A stretch of 64,000 nucleotides of DNA from Limnohabitans sp. Bal53 (GCF_003063355.1 NZ_NESH01000004.1:1-64000); one strand, 5' to 3'. Numbered from the stretch's first letter, positions 19,903-31,694 are shown. The notes: generated by a model from the letters alone, not told the origin. Program-made: numbers and translations.

Positions 19903-21114
19903 TTAACCTTGGACAGGCAAAAAGCGCTCCACCAACAAGGACCAGTAGGCCGAGCCCACGGCCACATTCTGGTCGTTGAAGTCGTAGCCTGGGTTGTGCA
20001 CCATGCAAGCCCCGTGGCCGTCACCTGACCCATCGCCATTGCCGATGAGCAAATAGCAGCCGGGCACCTCTTCGAGCATGAAGGCGAAGTCTTCACTGCC
20101 CGTCAGCGCAGGGCCTTGGTGCGTGACGTTGGCTGCACCCACCAGTTCCACGCCCACTTGGCGCGCAAAATCGGTCTCTCTGATGTGGTTGACCAGCACC
20201 GGATAACCGCGCTGGTAGTCGATGTGGGCCTGCACACCGTAGCTGATGGCCTGTGCATGGACCAGCTCGGTGATGCGTTTTTCAAGCAGCACGCGCACGT
20301 CACGGTCCAGCGAACGCACGCTCAGGCGTAGCGTGGCTGTTTGCGGGATCACGTTGTTGGCCACGCCCGCATGAAAAGCCCCAACGGTGATGATGGCCAC
20401 TTGTTGCGGGTCGACGTTGCGCGCCACGATGCTTTGCAGGCCCATGACGATGGCGGAACCCGCCACGACCGGGTCGGCCGCGCGGTGCGGCAGCGCCCCA
20501 TGGCCTCCCGTGCCTTCGATGGTGATGGTCACGTTGTCCGAGGACGCCATGGCCGCTCCATCGCGGAACACCAGTTGGCCTTGCGGGTGGCCCGGCATGT
20601 TGTGCATGCCAAACACGGCGTCGCAGGGGAATTGCGTGAAGAGTCCGTCTTCCATCATCTTTTTGGCACCGCCTAGGCCTTCTTCGGCCGGCTGGAAGAT
20701 CAGGTTGACGGTGCCAGAAAACTCGGCATCTTGGGCAATGTGCTTGGCTGCGGCCAGCAGCATGGCGGTGTGGCCGTCGTGGCCGCAGGCGTGCATGACG
20801 CCCACGTTGCAGCTGGCATAGGGCAAGCCCGTGGCCTCATCAATGGGCAACGCGTCCATGTCGGCGCGGATACCGATGCTGCGGCTGCCCGTGCCCTTTT
20901 TGATTTGCCCCACCACGCCCGTGCCGCCCAGGCCGCGCTTGACCGCATAGGCCCAGGCGCTGAGCTGCTCGGCCACCAGGTCGCTGGTGCGGTACTCCTG
21001 GTAACCCATCTCGGGGTGGCGGTGGATGTCGCGGCGCACCGCGATGAACGCATCCGCCTGCGCCTGCAGAGCATGTAGTTTGTCGTGCAAAAAAGCTTCG
21101 GTAGGGGTGTTCAT
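19903..21114 (-). CDS. M20 family amidohydrolase (aminoacylase/hippurate hydrolase type)
   Basis: 403 residues, two-domain M20D metallopeptidase fold. Metal and catalytic segments: HRHPEMGYQEYRTS (~31-44), MHACGHDGHTAMLLAAAKH (~110), QPAEEGLGGAKKMMEDG, and the dimerisation domain with GGHGALPHRAADPV. Hydrolyses N-acyl amino acids or similar amides in the cytosol. It lies 16 bp downstream of a Bug-type binding protein and both face a LysR gene, suggesting uptake and hydrolysis of one compound; the compound is unknown. Confidence 0.9.
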   Translation of the reverse strand: MNTPTEAFLHDKLHALQAQADAFIAVRRDIHRHPEMGYQEYRTSDLVAEQLSAWAYAVKRGLGGTGVVGQIKKGTGSRSIGIRADMDALPIDEATGLPYASCNVGVMHACGHDGHTAMLLAAAKHIAQDAEFSGTVNLIFQPAEEGLGGAKKMMEDGLFTQFPCDAVFGMHNMPGHPQGQLVFRDGAAMASSDNVTITIEGTGGHGALPHRAADPVVAGSAIVMGLQSIVARNVDPQQVAIITVGAFHAGVANNVIPQTATLRLSVRSLDRDVRVLLEKRITELVHAQAISYGVQAHIDYQRGYPVLVNHIRETDFARQVGVELVGAANVTHQGPALTGSEDFAFMLEEVPGCYLLIGNGDGSGDGHGACMVHNPGYDFNDQNVAVGSAYWSLLVERFLPVQG

Positions 21115-21130
21115 GGCCAGGCCTTGCGCT

Positions 21131-22126
21131 TTACTGGGGTTGCAGGTTCATCGATTTGGCGATGGCACGGTATTTGGCCGTGTTGTCGCTGTACACCTTG
21201 GCCAGCGCGGGCAGCGCCTGTGGGCGGGGCACCACCATGGCCTGCGCTTCGAGCGCGGCACGGATGGCCGGGTCGTTGGCGACTTCGCCCAGTGCCTTGT
21301 TCAGGGCCTGCACCACCGCTTCGGGGGTGTCCTTGTGCACGAAATAACCCGACCAGGTGTCAAACACAAAGCCTTTGAGGGCTTTGCTGTCATTGAGCGG
21401 TGGCGCTTTTTTGAACAGGTCTTGGTGATCGGCAGACAGCACAGCCACGGCCTTGAGCTTGCCCTCGTCGACCAAGGCCACTTGGCCCTTGCCATAGGGG
21501 GTCATGAACACATCGACCAGACCGCCCATCATGTCCTGAAAGGCCGGTGCACCGCCCTTGTAAGGCACATGGGTCATCGGGATGCCGGTGATCTTGGACA
21601 TGTGCTCGCCCAGCAGGTGGTACATGGAGCCTGGCCCCACGCTGGCAAATGTCAGCGGTTTGCCTTCGGCGGCGGCTTTTTTGGCATAGGCGATCAGCTC
21701 GTCACCGTTGTTGGCGGGCAGGTCCTTGCGGGCCAGCATCGCCATCGGGTTGATGGTGATCATCTGCACCAGTCGGAAGTCTTCGCTCTTGTATTTGATG
21801 GCGGCATTGGCCAGCGGGGCCAGCACCAGTTCGTTGGGCGAGCCCTGGAAGATGTAGTAACCGTCGGCCGGGCTGTTCAGGATTTTTTGGGCCGCAATGC
21901 CGCCGCTGGCACCGCCTAAGTTTTCCACCAGCACGGGCTGGCCCAGGTGCTTGGCCAGCGTGGTGTTGATGGTGCGGGCGATCACATCAGACAGGCCGCC
22001 AGCGGGGTAGGGCACCATCAGGGTGACGGGCTTGTTGGGAAAGCTTTGGGCGGCAGCGCCTTGGGCCACCATTAGGCTGGTCAAACCGGCGGCCAGCAGG
22101 CCCTTGAGCAAAGTGCGGTGATTCAT
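21131..22126 (-). CDS. Bug/TctC-family periplasmic substrate-binding protein
   Basis: 331 residues. Signal peptide 1-27 (LLKGLLAAGLTSLMVAQGAAAQ), then the tripartite-tricarboxylate receptor fold: FPNKPVTLMVPYPAGGLSDVIAR at the mature N-terminus and the VENLGGASGGIAAQKIL segment are hallmark Bug sequences. Binds a carboxylated small molecule in the periplasm. No TctA/TctB permease is nearby, which is usual for Bug proteins in Burkholderiales. ATG at 22126 starts the signal peptide; the open frame extends 51 nt upstream. Confidence 0.93.
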   Translation of the reverse strand: MNHRTLLKGLLAAGLTSLMVAQGAAAQSFPNKPVTLMVPYPAGGLSDVIARTINTTLAKHLGQPVLVENLGGASGGIAAQKILNSPADGYYIFQGSPNELVLAPLANAAIKYKSEDFRLVQMITINPMAMLARKDLPANNGDELIAYAKKAAAEGKPLTFASVGPGSMYHLLGEHMSKITGIPMTHVPYKGGAPAFQDMMGGLVDVFMTPYGKGQVALVDEGKLKAVAVLSADHQDLFKKAPPLNDSKALKGFVFDTWSGYFVHKDTPEAVVQALNKALGEVANDPAIRAALEAQAMVVPRPQALPALAKVYSDNTAKYRAIAKSMNLQPQ

Positions 22127-22223
22127 GGGTTTGTCTCCTCTTGGGGGTGGTTGGCCGGACATCGGCCTTTGACGCATATTAGGAACCGGCTTAGGATGTG
22201 TTCAATGCATTATTTTTCTTGTT

Positions 22224-22248
22224 TTCATTCATTGAGTGAATAAATGAA
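22224..22248. promoter_or_regulatory. Candidate LysR operator overlapping the LysR start codon
   Basis: Arms TTCATTCATT and AATAAATGAA (9 of 10 positions complementary) around GAGTG. The right arm contains the LysR ATG at 22244. Lies in the 117-bp divergent gap with the Bug gene, so it could repress lysR and tune the divergent operon. Confidence 0.45.
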
Positions 22249-23149
22249 CCTCAAGCACCTGGAGCACTGGCTGGCGCTGGCCGAGACCGGATCGTTCAGC
22301 CGCGCCGCTGAAAAACTGCACATCACCCAGTCGGCGCTCAGCCGCAGCATCCAGGTGCTCGAAGAAGACCTGGGCGGCCCGCTGGTGGACCGTGTGGGCA
22401 AAAAAAACGAGCTGACCCCGCTGGGCCTGTCGGTTCTGGAACGGGCGCGGCGCATCGTGCACGAGGCACAAGAACTTCGGCAGGGCGCGGCTTTGTTGCA
22501 ACAAGGTGGTTTGGGCAGTTTGCGGGTGGGGCTGGGCTCGGGGCCCGGGGCCATGCTGATGACGCCCTGGCTGCGTTACATGGCAGAGCACCACCCCACG
22601 GTGCAGGTGTCGGTGTCGCGGGGCTCCACCGAGTTGCAGCTCACCCAGCTGCGCGAGCGGCAACTCGACGCCTTGGTGGTGGACGTGCGTCGGGTGGATG
22701 CCGCACGTGACTTGAATGTGGCGCATGTGGTGGAGATGCGGGCCGGCTTTGTGTGCCGCCAGGGACACCCACTGCTGGGTCTCTACCCCGAGGGTGCACC
22801 CTTTAACGCCCTGCTGGCCTACCCCATTGCCTCGATCCCGCTGTCACAAGAAGTGGCGCGCTTGCTGGTGGACCACTACGGCCCGCAGGCCAACCCGGCA
22901 CAAATGACCACCTTGCAGTGCGAAGACATCGCCAGCTTGCTCGATGTGGTGGGGCAGACCGATGCGATTTATTTGGGCATTGTCGGGGCCGCGCGCGAGG
23001 GCATGACCCAAGGGGTTTTGATGGAGCTGCCCATGCAAATGCCTTTGCAAGGGCAGGCTCGGCTGGGCCTCATCACGCTGGTCGGTCGCACCGAGTTACC
23101 TGCCCTGGCGGTGTTTCGCGAATTTGTCCAAAAACACATGACCGATTGA
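22244..23149 (+). CDS. LysR-type transcriptional regulator
   Basis: 301 residues. N-terminal winged helix-turn-helix (MNLKHLEHWLALAETGSFSRAAEKLHITQSALSRSI region, 1-60), linker helix, and a two-lobed effector domain. Divergent from the Bug binding protein and M20 hydrolase, which it probably controls, and 19 bp upstream of a TauE-type exporter on its own strand. Effector unknown. Confidence 0.93.
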   Translation: MNLKHLEHWLALAETGSFSRAAEKLHITQSALSRSIQVLEEDLGGPLVDRVGKKNELTPLGLSVLERARRIVHEAQELRQGAALLQQGGLGSLRVGLGSGPGAMLMTPWLRYMAEHHPTVQVSVSRGSTELQLTQLRERQLDALVVDVRRVDAARDLNVAHVVEMRAGFVCRQGHPLLGLYPEGAPFNALLAYPIASIPLSQEVARLLVDHYGPQANPAQMTTLQCEDIASLLDVVGQTDAIYLGIVGAAREGMTQGVLMELPMQMPLQGQARLGLITLVGRTELPALAVFREFVQKHMTD

Positions 23150-23168
23150 CGCTCCAAAGGGAATCAGG

Positions 23169-23900
23169 ATGCAGGAATGGCTTTACCCCATCGGGGTGGT
23201 TTTGTTGGGTTACACGGTGCTGGGGTTGACGGGCTTTGGCTCGGCGCTGGTCATCGTGCCCTTGTTGGCTTGGCAGTGGCCCTTGCCTGAAGTTGTGGCG
23301 CTGACTTTGCTGATGGACGTGCCCGCTTCCGCTTTCCACAGCGGGCTGAATTGGCGGCAGGTTCAGTGGCGCGAGCTGCGACGCCTGTTGCCCGGCATGG
23401 TGCTGGGCACGCTGGTGGGCTTGTGGCTGGTGCAGCACATGAACAGCCGCTGGCCGCTGCTGTTGCTGGGGGCGTATGTGGCCGGGGTGGGTGTCAATGC
23501 CTTGCGGCCGAAGGCGTCTCAAGCTTCCACCGCCGCACCCGCTTGGGCCTGGCCGGTCGGGGCTGCCATCGGCCTGGTGGAGATGGTTTTCGGCACCGCT
23601 GGCCCTTTGGTGGTGGCCTGGCTGAGCCGCCGCTTGTCGGATGTGCAGCAGATGCGGGCCAGCACGCCCTTGATCATTGCGGTGGCGGCGGCCACGGTGT
23701 TGCTGGGTATGGCTTGGGAGGGGCGTTTGTCCAGCGACTGGATCTGGCAGCGCTGGACGGTACTGATCGGCGTGGCGCTGGCCGGTGTGTGGTTGGGCCA
23801 CCGCGTGTCGCACCGCGTGCCCGTGGCACGGCTGCGCCAAATCATTTGCGCCTTGTTGGTGCTCAGTGGCTTGATGCTGGCGCTGGGGGCTTTGCGCTGA
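23169..23900 (+). CDS. TauE/SafE family membrane transporter
   Basis: 243 residues, about eight membrane helices in two related halves (LLGYTVLGLTGFGSALVIVPLLAW at the start; WPVGAAIGLVEMVFGTAGPLVV at the start of half two). The TGFGSALV and FGTAGP turns are the family signatures. Exports or imports sulfite, sulfonates or organic acids in known members. Close coupling to the LysR gene suggests it belongs to the same regulon. Ribosome site GGAATCAGG just upstream. Confidence 0.87.
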   Translation: MQEWLYPIGVVLLGYTVLGLTGFGSALVIVPLLAWQWPLPEVVALTLLMDVPASAFHSGLNWRQVQWRELRRLLPGMVLGTLVGLWLVQHMNSRWPLLLLGAYVAGVGVNALRPKASQASTAAPAWAWPVGAAIGLVEMVFGTAGPLVVAWLSRRLSDVQQMRASTPLIIAVAAATVLLGMAWEGRLSSDWIWQRWTVLIGVALAGVWLGHRVSHRVPVARLRQIICALLVLSGLMLALGALR

Positions 23901-23935
23901 ACTCTGAAGTCACGTCGGCAAGCATGCCAACGGTC

Positions 23936-23967
23936 AAAAAAGGGGAGCCCATGGCTCCCCTTTTTTT
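23936..23967. terminator. Bidirectional rho-independent terminator
   Basis: A-run, stem AGGGGAGCC / GGCTCCCCT with loop CAT, then a T-run. Serves the convergent TauE and guaC genes on both strands. Confidence 0.9.
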
Positions 23968-23986
23968 GTGCAAGCGCGGACAACGC

Positions 23987-24964
23987 TCACATCAACAGGT
24001 GCTCACCCGCGTTGTCGCCGCCCAGGATCACATAGTTCACTTTGCGGATGTCCATCAGCTTGGTGCCGCCGGCGTAGCTGATCGAGCTTTGCACGTCCTG
24101 CTCCATCTCAATCAGCGTGTTGGCCAGCTTGCCCTTGATCGGCTCCAGAATGCGCTTGCCTTCCACGTGCTTGTACTCGCCCTTGTTGAAGTCAGACGCT
24201 GAGCCGTAGTACTCCTTGAACATTGCGCCATCGACCTCCACCGTCTTGCCGGGCGATTCTTCGTGGCCAGCGAACAGCGAGCCGATCATGACCATGCTCG
24301 CGCCAAAGCGGATGCTCTTGGCAATGTCGCCGTGGCTGCGGATGCCGCCGTCGGCAATGATCGGCTTGGTCGCCACGCGGGCGCACCACTTGAGCGCCGA
24401 CAACTGCCAGCCGCCCGTGCCAAAACCGGTTTTCAGCTTGGTGATGCACACCTTGCCGGGGCCCACGCCCACTTTGGTCGCGTCAGCGCCCCAGTTTTCC
24501 AGGTCGATCACGGCTTCGGGTGTGGCCACGTTGCCCGCGATCACGAAGCTGGTGGGCAGCTTGGCCTTGATGTAGCCAATCATGTCGCGCACGCTGTCGG
24601 CGTGGCCGTGGGCGATGTCGATGGTGATGTATTCGGGCACCAGACCTTCGGCGGCCAGCTGATCCACCGTAGCGCGGTCCGGGGCTTTGACACCCAGCGA
24701 GATCGAGGCGTAAACGCCTTTGGCGTGCATGTCGCGCACGAACTGGACGTTGTCCAGGTCAAAGCGGTGCATGACGTAGAAGTAGTTGTTTTGCGCCATC
24801 CACAGGCAGATGGTTTCATCCACCACCGTCTTCATGTTGGCCGGCACCACCGGCAAACGGAAGGTGCGGCTGCCCAAGGTGACGCCTGCGTCGCACTCAG
24901 AACGGCTTTCCACGCGGCACTTGCGTGGCAAAAGCAGGATGTTGTCGTAATCAAAAATTTCCAT
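23987..24964 (-). CDS. guaC: GMP reductase
   Basis: Reduces GMP to IMP with NADPH in purine salvage. 325 residues, IMPDH/GMPR barrel without CBS domains. The catalytic Cys loop [11 protein letters not shown] is near residue 175, with [15 protein letters not shown] and [13 protein letters not shown] phosphate-binding segments. The sequence style and length resemble the short GuaC of Firmicutes more than the 347-residue enterobacterial enzyme. ATG at 24964 ([15 protein letters not shown]) chosen; open frame begins 18 nt earlier. Confidence 0.93.
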   Translation of the reverse strand: MEIFDYDNILLLPRKCRVESRSECDAGVTLGSRTFRLPVVPANMKTVVDETICLWMAQNNYFYVMHRFDLDNVQFVRDMHAKGVYASISLGVKAPDRATVDQLAAEGLVPEYITIDIAHGHADSVRDMIGYIKAKLPTSFVIAGNVATPEAVIDLENWGADATKVGVGPGKVCITKLKTGFGTGGWQLSALKWCARVATKPIIADGGIRSHGDIAKSIRFGASMVMIGSLFAGHEESPGKTVEVDGAMFKEYYGSASDFNKGEYKHVEGKRILEPIKGKLANTLIEMEQDVQSSISYAGGTKLMDIRKVNYVILGGDNAGEHLLM

Positions 24965-25064
24965 GAGAAAACCAAGCTCCAAAGAGGATCGTTGAAAGAA
25001 CGAGTGAGCGCTTGGCTTGGCCGGTTTTTTGGCCCCTGTGGTGAACCCGTTGCAAGTTCAGGGC

Positions 25065-25098
25065 AAAAAAAACCGGGCGCAAGAATCTTGGGCCCGGT
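25065..25098 (-). terminator. Rho-independent terminator of the cyclophilin lipoprotein gene
   Basis: On the minus strand the stem ACCGGGC / GCCCGGT encloses a 13-nt loop and is followed by eight or more T. It lies ~80 nt after the lipoprotein stop and ~100 nt before guaC. Confidence 0.85.
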
Positions 25099-25178
25099 GG
25101 CTGATTGTACCCGCATGTCGCGGCCAAATTCAACAAACGCCTTATTGGCCCATTTGGGCCGGGTGGGTGCTGCGTGTT

Positions 25179-26084
25179 TTATTTGAGCTGATATGCCCAG
25201 TTGATCACCGGAGGGGTCAAGGGCTGGCTGATTTCGGTCCCGTTGCTTTGAACGGGCAGGTTTCGAATGCTTTGAACCGTGCTGTTCAGGCCCGAAATCA
25301 CAGTGCCAAAAACGGCATAGCCCCCTGAGCTGGTGTTCAAAAAAGTGTTGTCCACAACGTTGATGAAAAACTGGTTGGTGGCACTGTTAAGCACATTGGT
25401 TCTTGCCATCGCAATGGTTCCAGTTGTATTACTCAAACCGCTAATTGAAGTGGTTTCGAGTGCAATGGGGTCGTAAAGCGTACCAACTTTGGTATTGGCG
25501 CCGCTGATGGGAACGCCAGTAAAACCACCGCCTTGGATCATGAAATTGGCCAGGACGCGATGGAACACTGTCTGGCTGTAAAAACCATCGTTGACGTAGC
25601 GCAAAAAGTTGGCCGTGGTGATGGGGGCTTTGGTTGACTCCAATGCCAAGACAAATTCGCCCAAACTGGTGGAAACGCACACCGTGGGCAAAGCGCTGCT
25701 TTGAGAGGCGGTGACACCGTCGGCAGAGCAAGCGCCAGCCACTCGCTCAAACACGGCACTGAGATTGTTTGCCGCGTCCTTGCTCCACACGTAATAACGG
25801 GTGGGCGTCGTGGGCGTTGCGGTGGTGAATGCTCCATTGGCGCTGAAGCAGCTGTCTGACGACGAGGGTGCTGTGGCATCGGTTTTGAAGCAGTAGCCGG
25901 TCACTCCGGTGGCGTCGCTGGCACTGGCGGTCAAGGTGACTTGTCCGTTGCTGGGAGGGCTGACGCTGACACCAGAAATGGTGGGAGCCGTGGTGTCTGG
26001 GGCACTGCCGCCCCCGCCCCCGCCGCCGCAGGCCGACAGAAAGAAGACGCAAAAGGAGACCGCTGAAATCTGTTTGAATCGCAT
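25179..26084 (-). CDS. Cyclophilin-type peptidyl-prolyl isomerase lipoprotein
   Basis: 301 residues. Signal peptide with lipobox LSAC (Cys19), a seven-glycine tract right after it, then an Ig/fibronectin-like region (~30-115: TAPTISGVSVSPPSNGQVTLTASASD) and a cyclophilin domain (~135-300) with VFHRVLANFMIQGGG, the family core. Lipid-anchored, probably in the periplasm, folding exported proteins. Base composition is visibly lower in GC than the neighbours. The Gly tract is a homopolymer-rich GC run prone to slippage. The N-terminal extension is not usual for PpiA/PpiB. Confidence 0.88.
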   Translation of the reverse strand: MRFKQISAVSFCVFFLSACGGGGGGGSAPDTTAPTISGVSVSPPSNGQVTLTASASDATGVTGYCFKTDATAPSSSDSCFSANGAFTTATPTTPTRYYVWSKDAANNLSAVFERVAGACSADGVTASQSSALPTVCVSTSLGEFVLALESTKAPITTANFLRYVNDGFYSQTVFHRVLANFMIQGGGFTGVPISGANTKVGTLYDPIALETTSISGLSNTTGTIAMARTNVLNSATNQFFINVVDNTFLNTSSGGYAVFGTVISGLNSTVQSIRNLPVQSNGTEISQPLTPPVINWAYQLK

Positions 26085-26216
26085 GTTTCTTCGATGGTGG
26101 AAATTGAAGGAGCCGATCCGTCAATTGTATGCACCGGTTTTGGTCTTGGTGTCTTGAAGGTTGAATCACTTTCGACTCAGCCGAGCCATCCGGGCATTCA
26201 GGTTTCAAGGTGTTCC

Positions 26217-26222
26217 TACAAT
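26217..26222 (+). promoter_or_regulatory. Candidate -10 box of the UvrD-family gene, 8 nt before ATG
   Basis: TACAAT followed by CGAGGCCT and the ATG at 26231. Implies a very short or absent leader. No consensus -35. Confidence 0.4.
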
Positions 26223-26230
26223 CGAGGCCT

Positions 26231-28759
<2,529 letters not shown>

Positions 28760-28785
28760 GTCCTATTTCTTTTCTGAAGGTCTCC

Positions 28786-29262
28786 ATGAAAATCACCCAA
28801 GACACCGTTGTCACGATGCAGTACAAAGTGACCAATGCCCAAGGCCAGTTGCTGGACAAGGCGCAAGAGCCGACCTCGTATTTGCACGGCGGCTATGACA
28901 ACACCTTCCCCAAAATCGAAGCCGCGCTCGAAGGCCAGGAGGTGGGCTTTAGCACCACTTTGAAACTGGCCCCGGCTGATGCCTTTGGCGAGCGCGACGA
29001 GAGCTTGGTGCAGACCATCCCCAAAAGCGAGTTTCCACCCGGGGTCAAAGTGGGTGGTCAGCTGCGTGGGCGCACGCCCGATGGGCAAGAGCAAGTGTTC
29101 AATGTGCTCAAAATCAAGGGCGACAAGGTGATCCTCGACGGCAACCATCCTTGGGCTGGGCAGCACCTGACGCTGAGCCTGAAGGTGATGGAAGTGCGGG
29201 CGGCCTCAGCCGAGGAGGTGACGCACCGCCACGCACACGGGGCGCACGGCCACCACCACTGA
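28786..29262 (+). CDS. slyD: FKBP-type peptidyl-prolyl isomerase, SlyD-like
   Basis: 158 residues: MKITQDTVVTMQYKVTNAQGQLLD start, YLHGGYDNTFPKIEAALEGQ FKBP core, insert-in-flap domain with DAFGERDESLVQTI, and a His-rich tail (HRHAHGAHGHHH) that probably binds nickel or other metals as in SlyD. Cytosolic folding helper and metallochaperone candidate. Start ATG 28786 with AAGGTC upstream. Confidence 0.9.
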   Translation: MKITQDTVVTMQYKVTNAQGQLLDKAQEPTSYLHGGYDNTFPKIEAALEGQEVGFSTTLKLAPADAFGERDESLVQTIPKSEFPPGVKVGGQLRGRTPDGQEQVFNVLKIKGDKVILDGNHPWAGQHLTLSLKVMEVRAASAEEVTHRHAHGAHGHHH

Positions 29263-29275
29263 GCTGCTGAGCTAT

Positions 29276-30076
29276 TTACTCGGGCCGATCCGCGCTGGCG
29301 GGCGGCTCGTCGTAGACATCGGTCGAGAAGCAGTCGCGCACCGAAAACAGCATGGAGGTGAAGAACATGGCCGCCACCATCAGCGCCAAGGGCATGAAGG
29401 TGGCCGTCATCAGGCCCGGATTGCCCATGAGGCTGGAAATCAGCAGCGCCAGGACACCGGTCAACATGAAAACCACACCCCAGGCGAACACATAAACCAC
29501 AAAGGCCTTGAGGTTGCGCCAGCAGGCCATGAAGCTGAAAAACAGACTTTTGACCGCGGGCATGCCGTACCAGTGCACCAAGGCAGGCGCATGCCAGAAC
29601 ATCATGGACAGCGGCACATAAAACAACATGGACACCCACAGGGCGGTCTGGAACGAGTCGGCTGTGACCACCTCGGGCGTCATGGCAGCGCCGCCAAAAT
29701 AGACCTTGGCAAAAGTGCCGCCATCGGCCAATGTGGACAGGAACATCACGACCAAAAAAATCACCGCGTACAAGCCACCCAAATGGAACATGGTTTTGCG
29801 GTGAGGCCCGTCTTTGAAGGCCACAAACAACACACTGGGCATGGGGAACTTGCCTTCTGAAGCCATTTGCGTTGCAGCCATCATGCCCAGCGTCAGCGGG
29901 GGCAAGACGATGAGGGCCAATGCGCCGCCCACGAAAGGGACGATGGACACGATCGACACCGTGGCCATGAACAAAAAGAACAAACCGGACAGGGCCAGCG
30001 GCTGACGCCAGAAGGTGGTCATGCCTTGACTGACCCATTTGAGGCCTGTTTTGGCGGGAACGATTTTCAAATTCAT
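29276..30076 (-). CDS. BPSS1780-like multi-pass membrane protein
   Basis: 266 residues with about six membrane helices (ALSGLFFLFMATVSIVSIV, FVGGALALIVLPPLTLGMM, LGGLYAVIFLVVMFLSTL, SMLFYVPLSMMFW, FVVYVFAWGVVFMLTGVLALLI, PLALMVAAMFFTSMLF). The N-terminal MNLKIVPAKTGLKWV motif and layout match a family of unknown function found in Burkholderiales. It starts 5 nt after thrB ends on the same strand, a pairing seen in related genomes. Function unknown. Confidence 0.83.
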   Translation of the reverse strand: MNLKIVPAKTGLKWVSQGMTTFWRQPLALSGLFFLFMATVSIVSIVPFVGGALALIVLPPLTLGMMAATQMASEGKFPMPSVLFVAFKDGPHRKTMFHLGGLYAVIFLVVMFLSTLADGGTFAKVYFGGAAMTPEVVTADSFQTALWVSMLFYVPLSMMFWHAPALVHWYGMPAVKSLFFSFMACWRNLKAFVVYVFAWGVVFMLTGVLALLISSLMGNPGLMTATFMPLALMVAAMFFTSMLFSVRDCFSTDVYDEPPASADRPE

Positions 30077-30081
30077 GGTGT

Positions 30082-31044
30082 TCAGACGAGGTCGGACAAG
30101 GAAACGGGTTGTTGCACACGGCCGCGCAAAACGCGTTCGAAATGGGTTGGATCGTGCGGAGTGAGCATGGCCGCTTCGCGGGGCAGATGGTAGTCCCACA
30201 GGCGCGAAATCCAAAAGCGCAAAGCCCCTGCGCGCAAAAGGGCAGGCAGCAACTCGCGCTCGGCGCCTGCCAAGGGGCGTGCCCGGTTGTAGGCCTGCAC
30301 CATGGCCTGGGCTCGGGCTGCGTCGTGCACACCCGTGGGCAGGTCAATGCACCAGTCGTTCAGGCACACGGCCAAGTCAAAAAGCCAGGTGTCCACGCCC
30401 GCAAAATAAAAGTCAAAAAAGCCCGTCAGCTGATCGCCGTCAAACATCACGTTGTCACGGAACAGGTCGGCATGCACCGGGCCACGGGGCAGAGCGGAGA
30501 AGGCTGGGCCTTCGACGATGTGGTTTTGGTAGGCCAGTTCGCTGCGCAGCAAGGCGGCTTGGGGGCCATCGAGGTGGGGCAGCACCACGGGCACGGTTTC
30601 GTTCCACCAAGGCAGGCCGCGCAAATTGGGCTGGCTGCGGTTGTAGTCGGCCCCGGCCAAGTGCATGCGCGCGAGCATGTCGCCCACGGCGGCGCAGTGC
30701 ACGGCCTGGGGCTGCAGCTGGCTTTTGCCGGTCAGCTTGTTCACCACGGCGGCAGGTTTGCCGCACAGGGTGTGCAGCACATCGCCGTCGCGGTTGGCGG
30801 CTGGATCGGGCACCGGGATGCTGCGCCCGGCCAGGTGCTTCATCAGGAACAGATAAAACGGCAGCTGTTCGTGCGTCAAGCGTTCGAACAGGGTGAGCAC
30901 ATACTCACCTTGGTCGGTGGTGGCGAAGTAGTTGGTGTTTTCAATCCCGCCTTCGATGCCGCGCAAAGCGGTGAGCTGGCCCAGGTTCAGGGCTTGCATC
31001 AGGTCGTTGGCCTGGGTTTCGGTGACTTCGGTGAATACCGCCAT
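30082..31044 (-). CDS. thrB: Homoserine kinase, type II (aminoglycoside-phosphotransferase fold)
   Basis: Phosphorylates homoserine in threonine synthesis. 320 residues with the ThrB-II/APH signature: N-terminal MAVFTEVTETQAND, GGIENTNYFATT, catalytic loop LPRGPVHADLFRDNVMF with HxDxxxxN, and GFFDFYFAG for metal binding. ATG 31044 chosen for the family N-terminus; the open frame continues 129 nt upstream. Confidence 0.94.
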   Translation of the reverse strand: MAVFTEVTETQANDLMQALNLGQLTALRGIEGGIENTNYFATTDQGEYVLTLFERLTHEQLPFYLFLMKHLAGRSIPVPDPAANRDGDVLHTLCGKPAAVVNKLTGKSQLQPQAVHCAAVGDMLARMHLAGADYNRSQPNLRGLPWWNETVPVVLPHLDGPQAALLRSELAYQNHIVEGPAFSALPRGPVHADLFRDNVMFDGDQLTGFFDFYFAGVDTWLFDLAVCLNDWCIDLPTGVHDAARAQAMVQAYNRARPLAGAERELLPALLRAGALRFWISRLWDYHLPREAAMLTPHDPTHFERVLRGRVQQPVSLSDLV

Positions 31045-31191
31045 GGTTGCAATCGGTGGGCCTGTAGGCTGGCCGGAGGGTGTATTGAAGCCGTGATTGT
31101 AGGCGGCGGCGATGTGTGATCTGCAGCCTGAGCACCCCGGTGCGCGTGGTAACTTCCCTCGCTTCACACTCACCTCAAACAGGAGTTACCC

Positions 31192-31650
31192 ATGTCAGAC
31201 AGCCCAGTCGACCGCATCGTTCGTTTGCACCGCGTGCTGAAAACCTCGCCCGATAAGGTGTACCGGGCCTTTCTGGATGCCGATGCGATGAGCAAATGGC
31301 TGCCGCCTTATGGTTTTACCTGCAAGGTGCACCACATGGAGCCGCGTGTGGGCGGCACTTTTCGAATGTCCTTTTGCAATTTTTCGACGGGCAGTGGCCA
31401 TTCGTTTGGCGGTGAATACCTGGAGTTGGTGCCCAACGCGCTGATCCGCTACACAGACCAGTTCGATGACCCGAACCTGCCGGGGGTGCTCGAAGTGACG
31501 GTGAGCCTCAAGCCGGTGCTGTGCGGCACCGAACTCAGCATCGCGCAGTCGGGCATTCCGGATGTGATTCCGCTGGAGATGTGTTACCTCGGCTGGCAGG
31601 AGTCGCTGGCGCAATTGGCCCATTTGGTGGAGCCCGATATCGAGGGTTGA
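31192..31650 (+). CDS. SRPBCC/AHSA1-type small-ligand or stress protein
   Basis: 152 residues with the START-like fold of the Aha1-C/SRPBCC family: VLKTSPDKVYRAFLDADAMSKWLPP near the start, VGGTFRMSF, and the helix CYLGWQESLAQLAHLVEP at the end. Such proteins bind hydrophobic ligands; the specific role is unknown. Good ribosome site CAGGAG 7 nt upstream. It lies alone ahead of polA. Confidence 0.85.
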   Translation: MSDSPVDRIVRLHRVLKTSPDKVYRAFLDADAMSKWLPPYGFTCKVHHMEPRVGGTFRMSFCNFSTGSGHSFGGEYLELVPNALIRYTDQFDDPNLPGVLEVTVSLKPVLCGTELSIAQSGIPDVIPLEMCYLGWQESLAQLAHLVEPDIEG

Positions 31651-31688
31651 CCGAACCGGTCAGCCCGGCTGGGGGTGGTGGGGCCGTG

Positions 31689-31694
31689 CACAAT
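31689..31694 (+). promoter_or_regulatory. Candidate -10 box of polA, 6 nt before ATG
   Basis: CACAAT, then CGGGGG, then ATG at 31701. Same geometry as serS and aorD. Confidence 0.35.

Noticed and set aside
24965..25064. Purine riboswitch before guaC
   Set aside because: No conserved purine-aptamer loop sequences; the structure present is the lipoprotein gene terminator.
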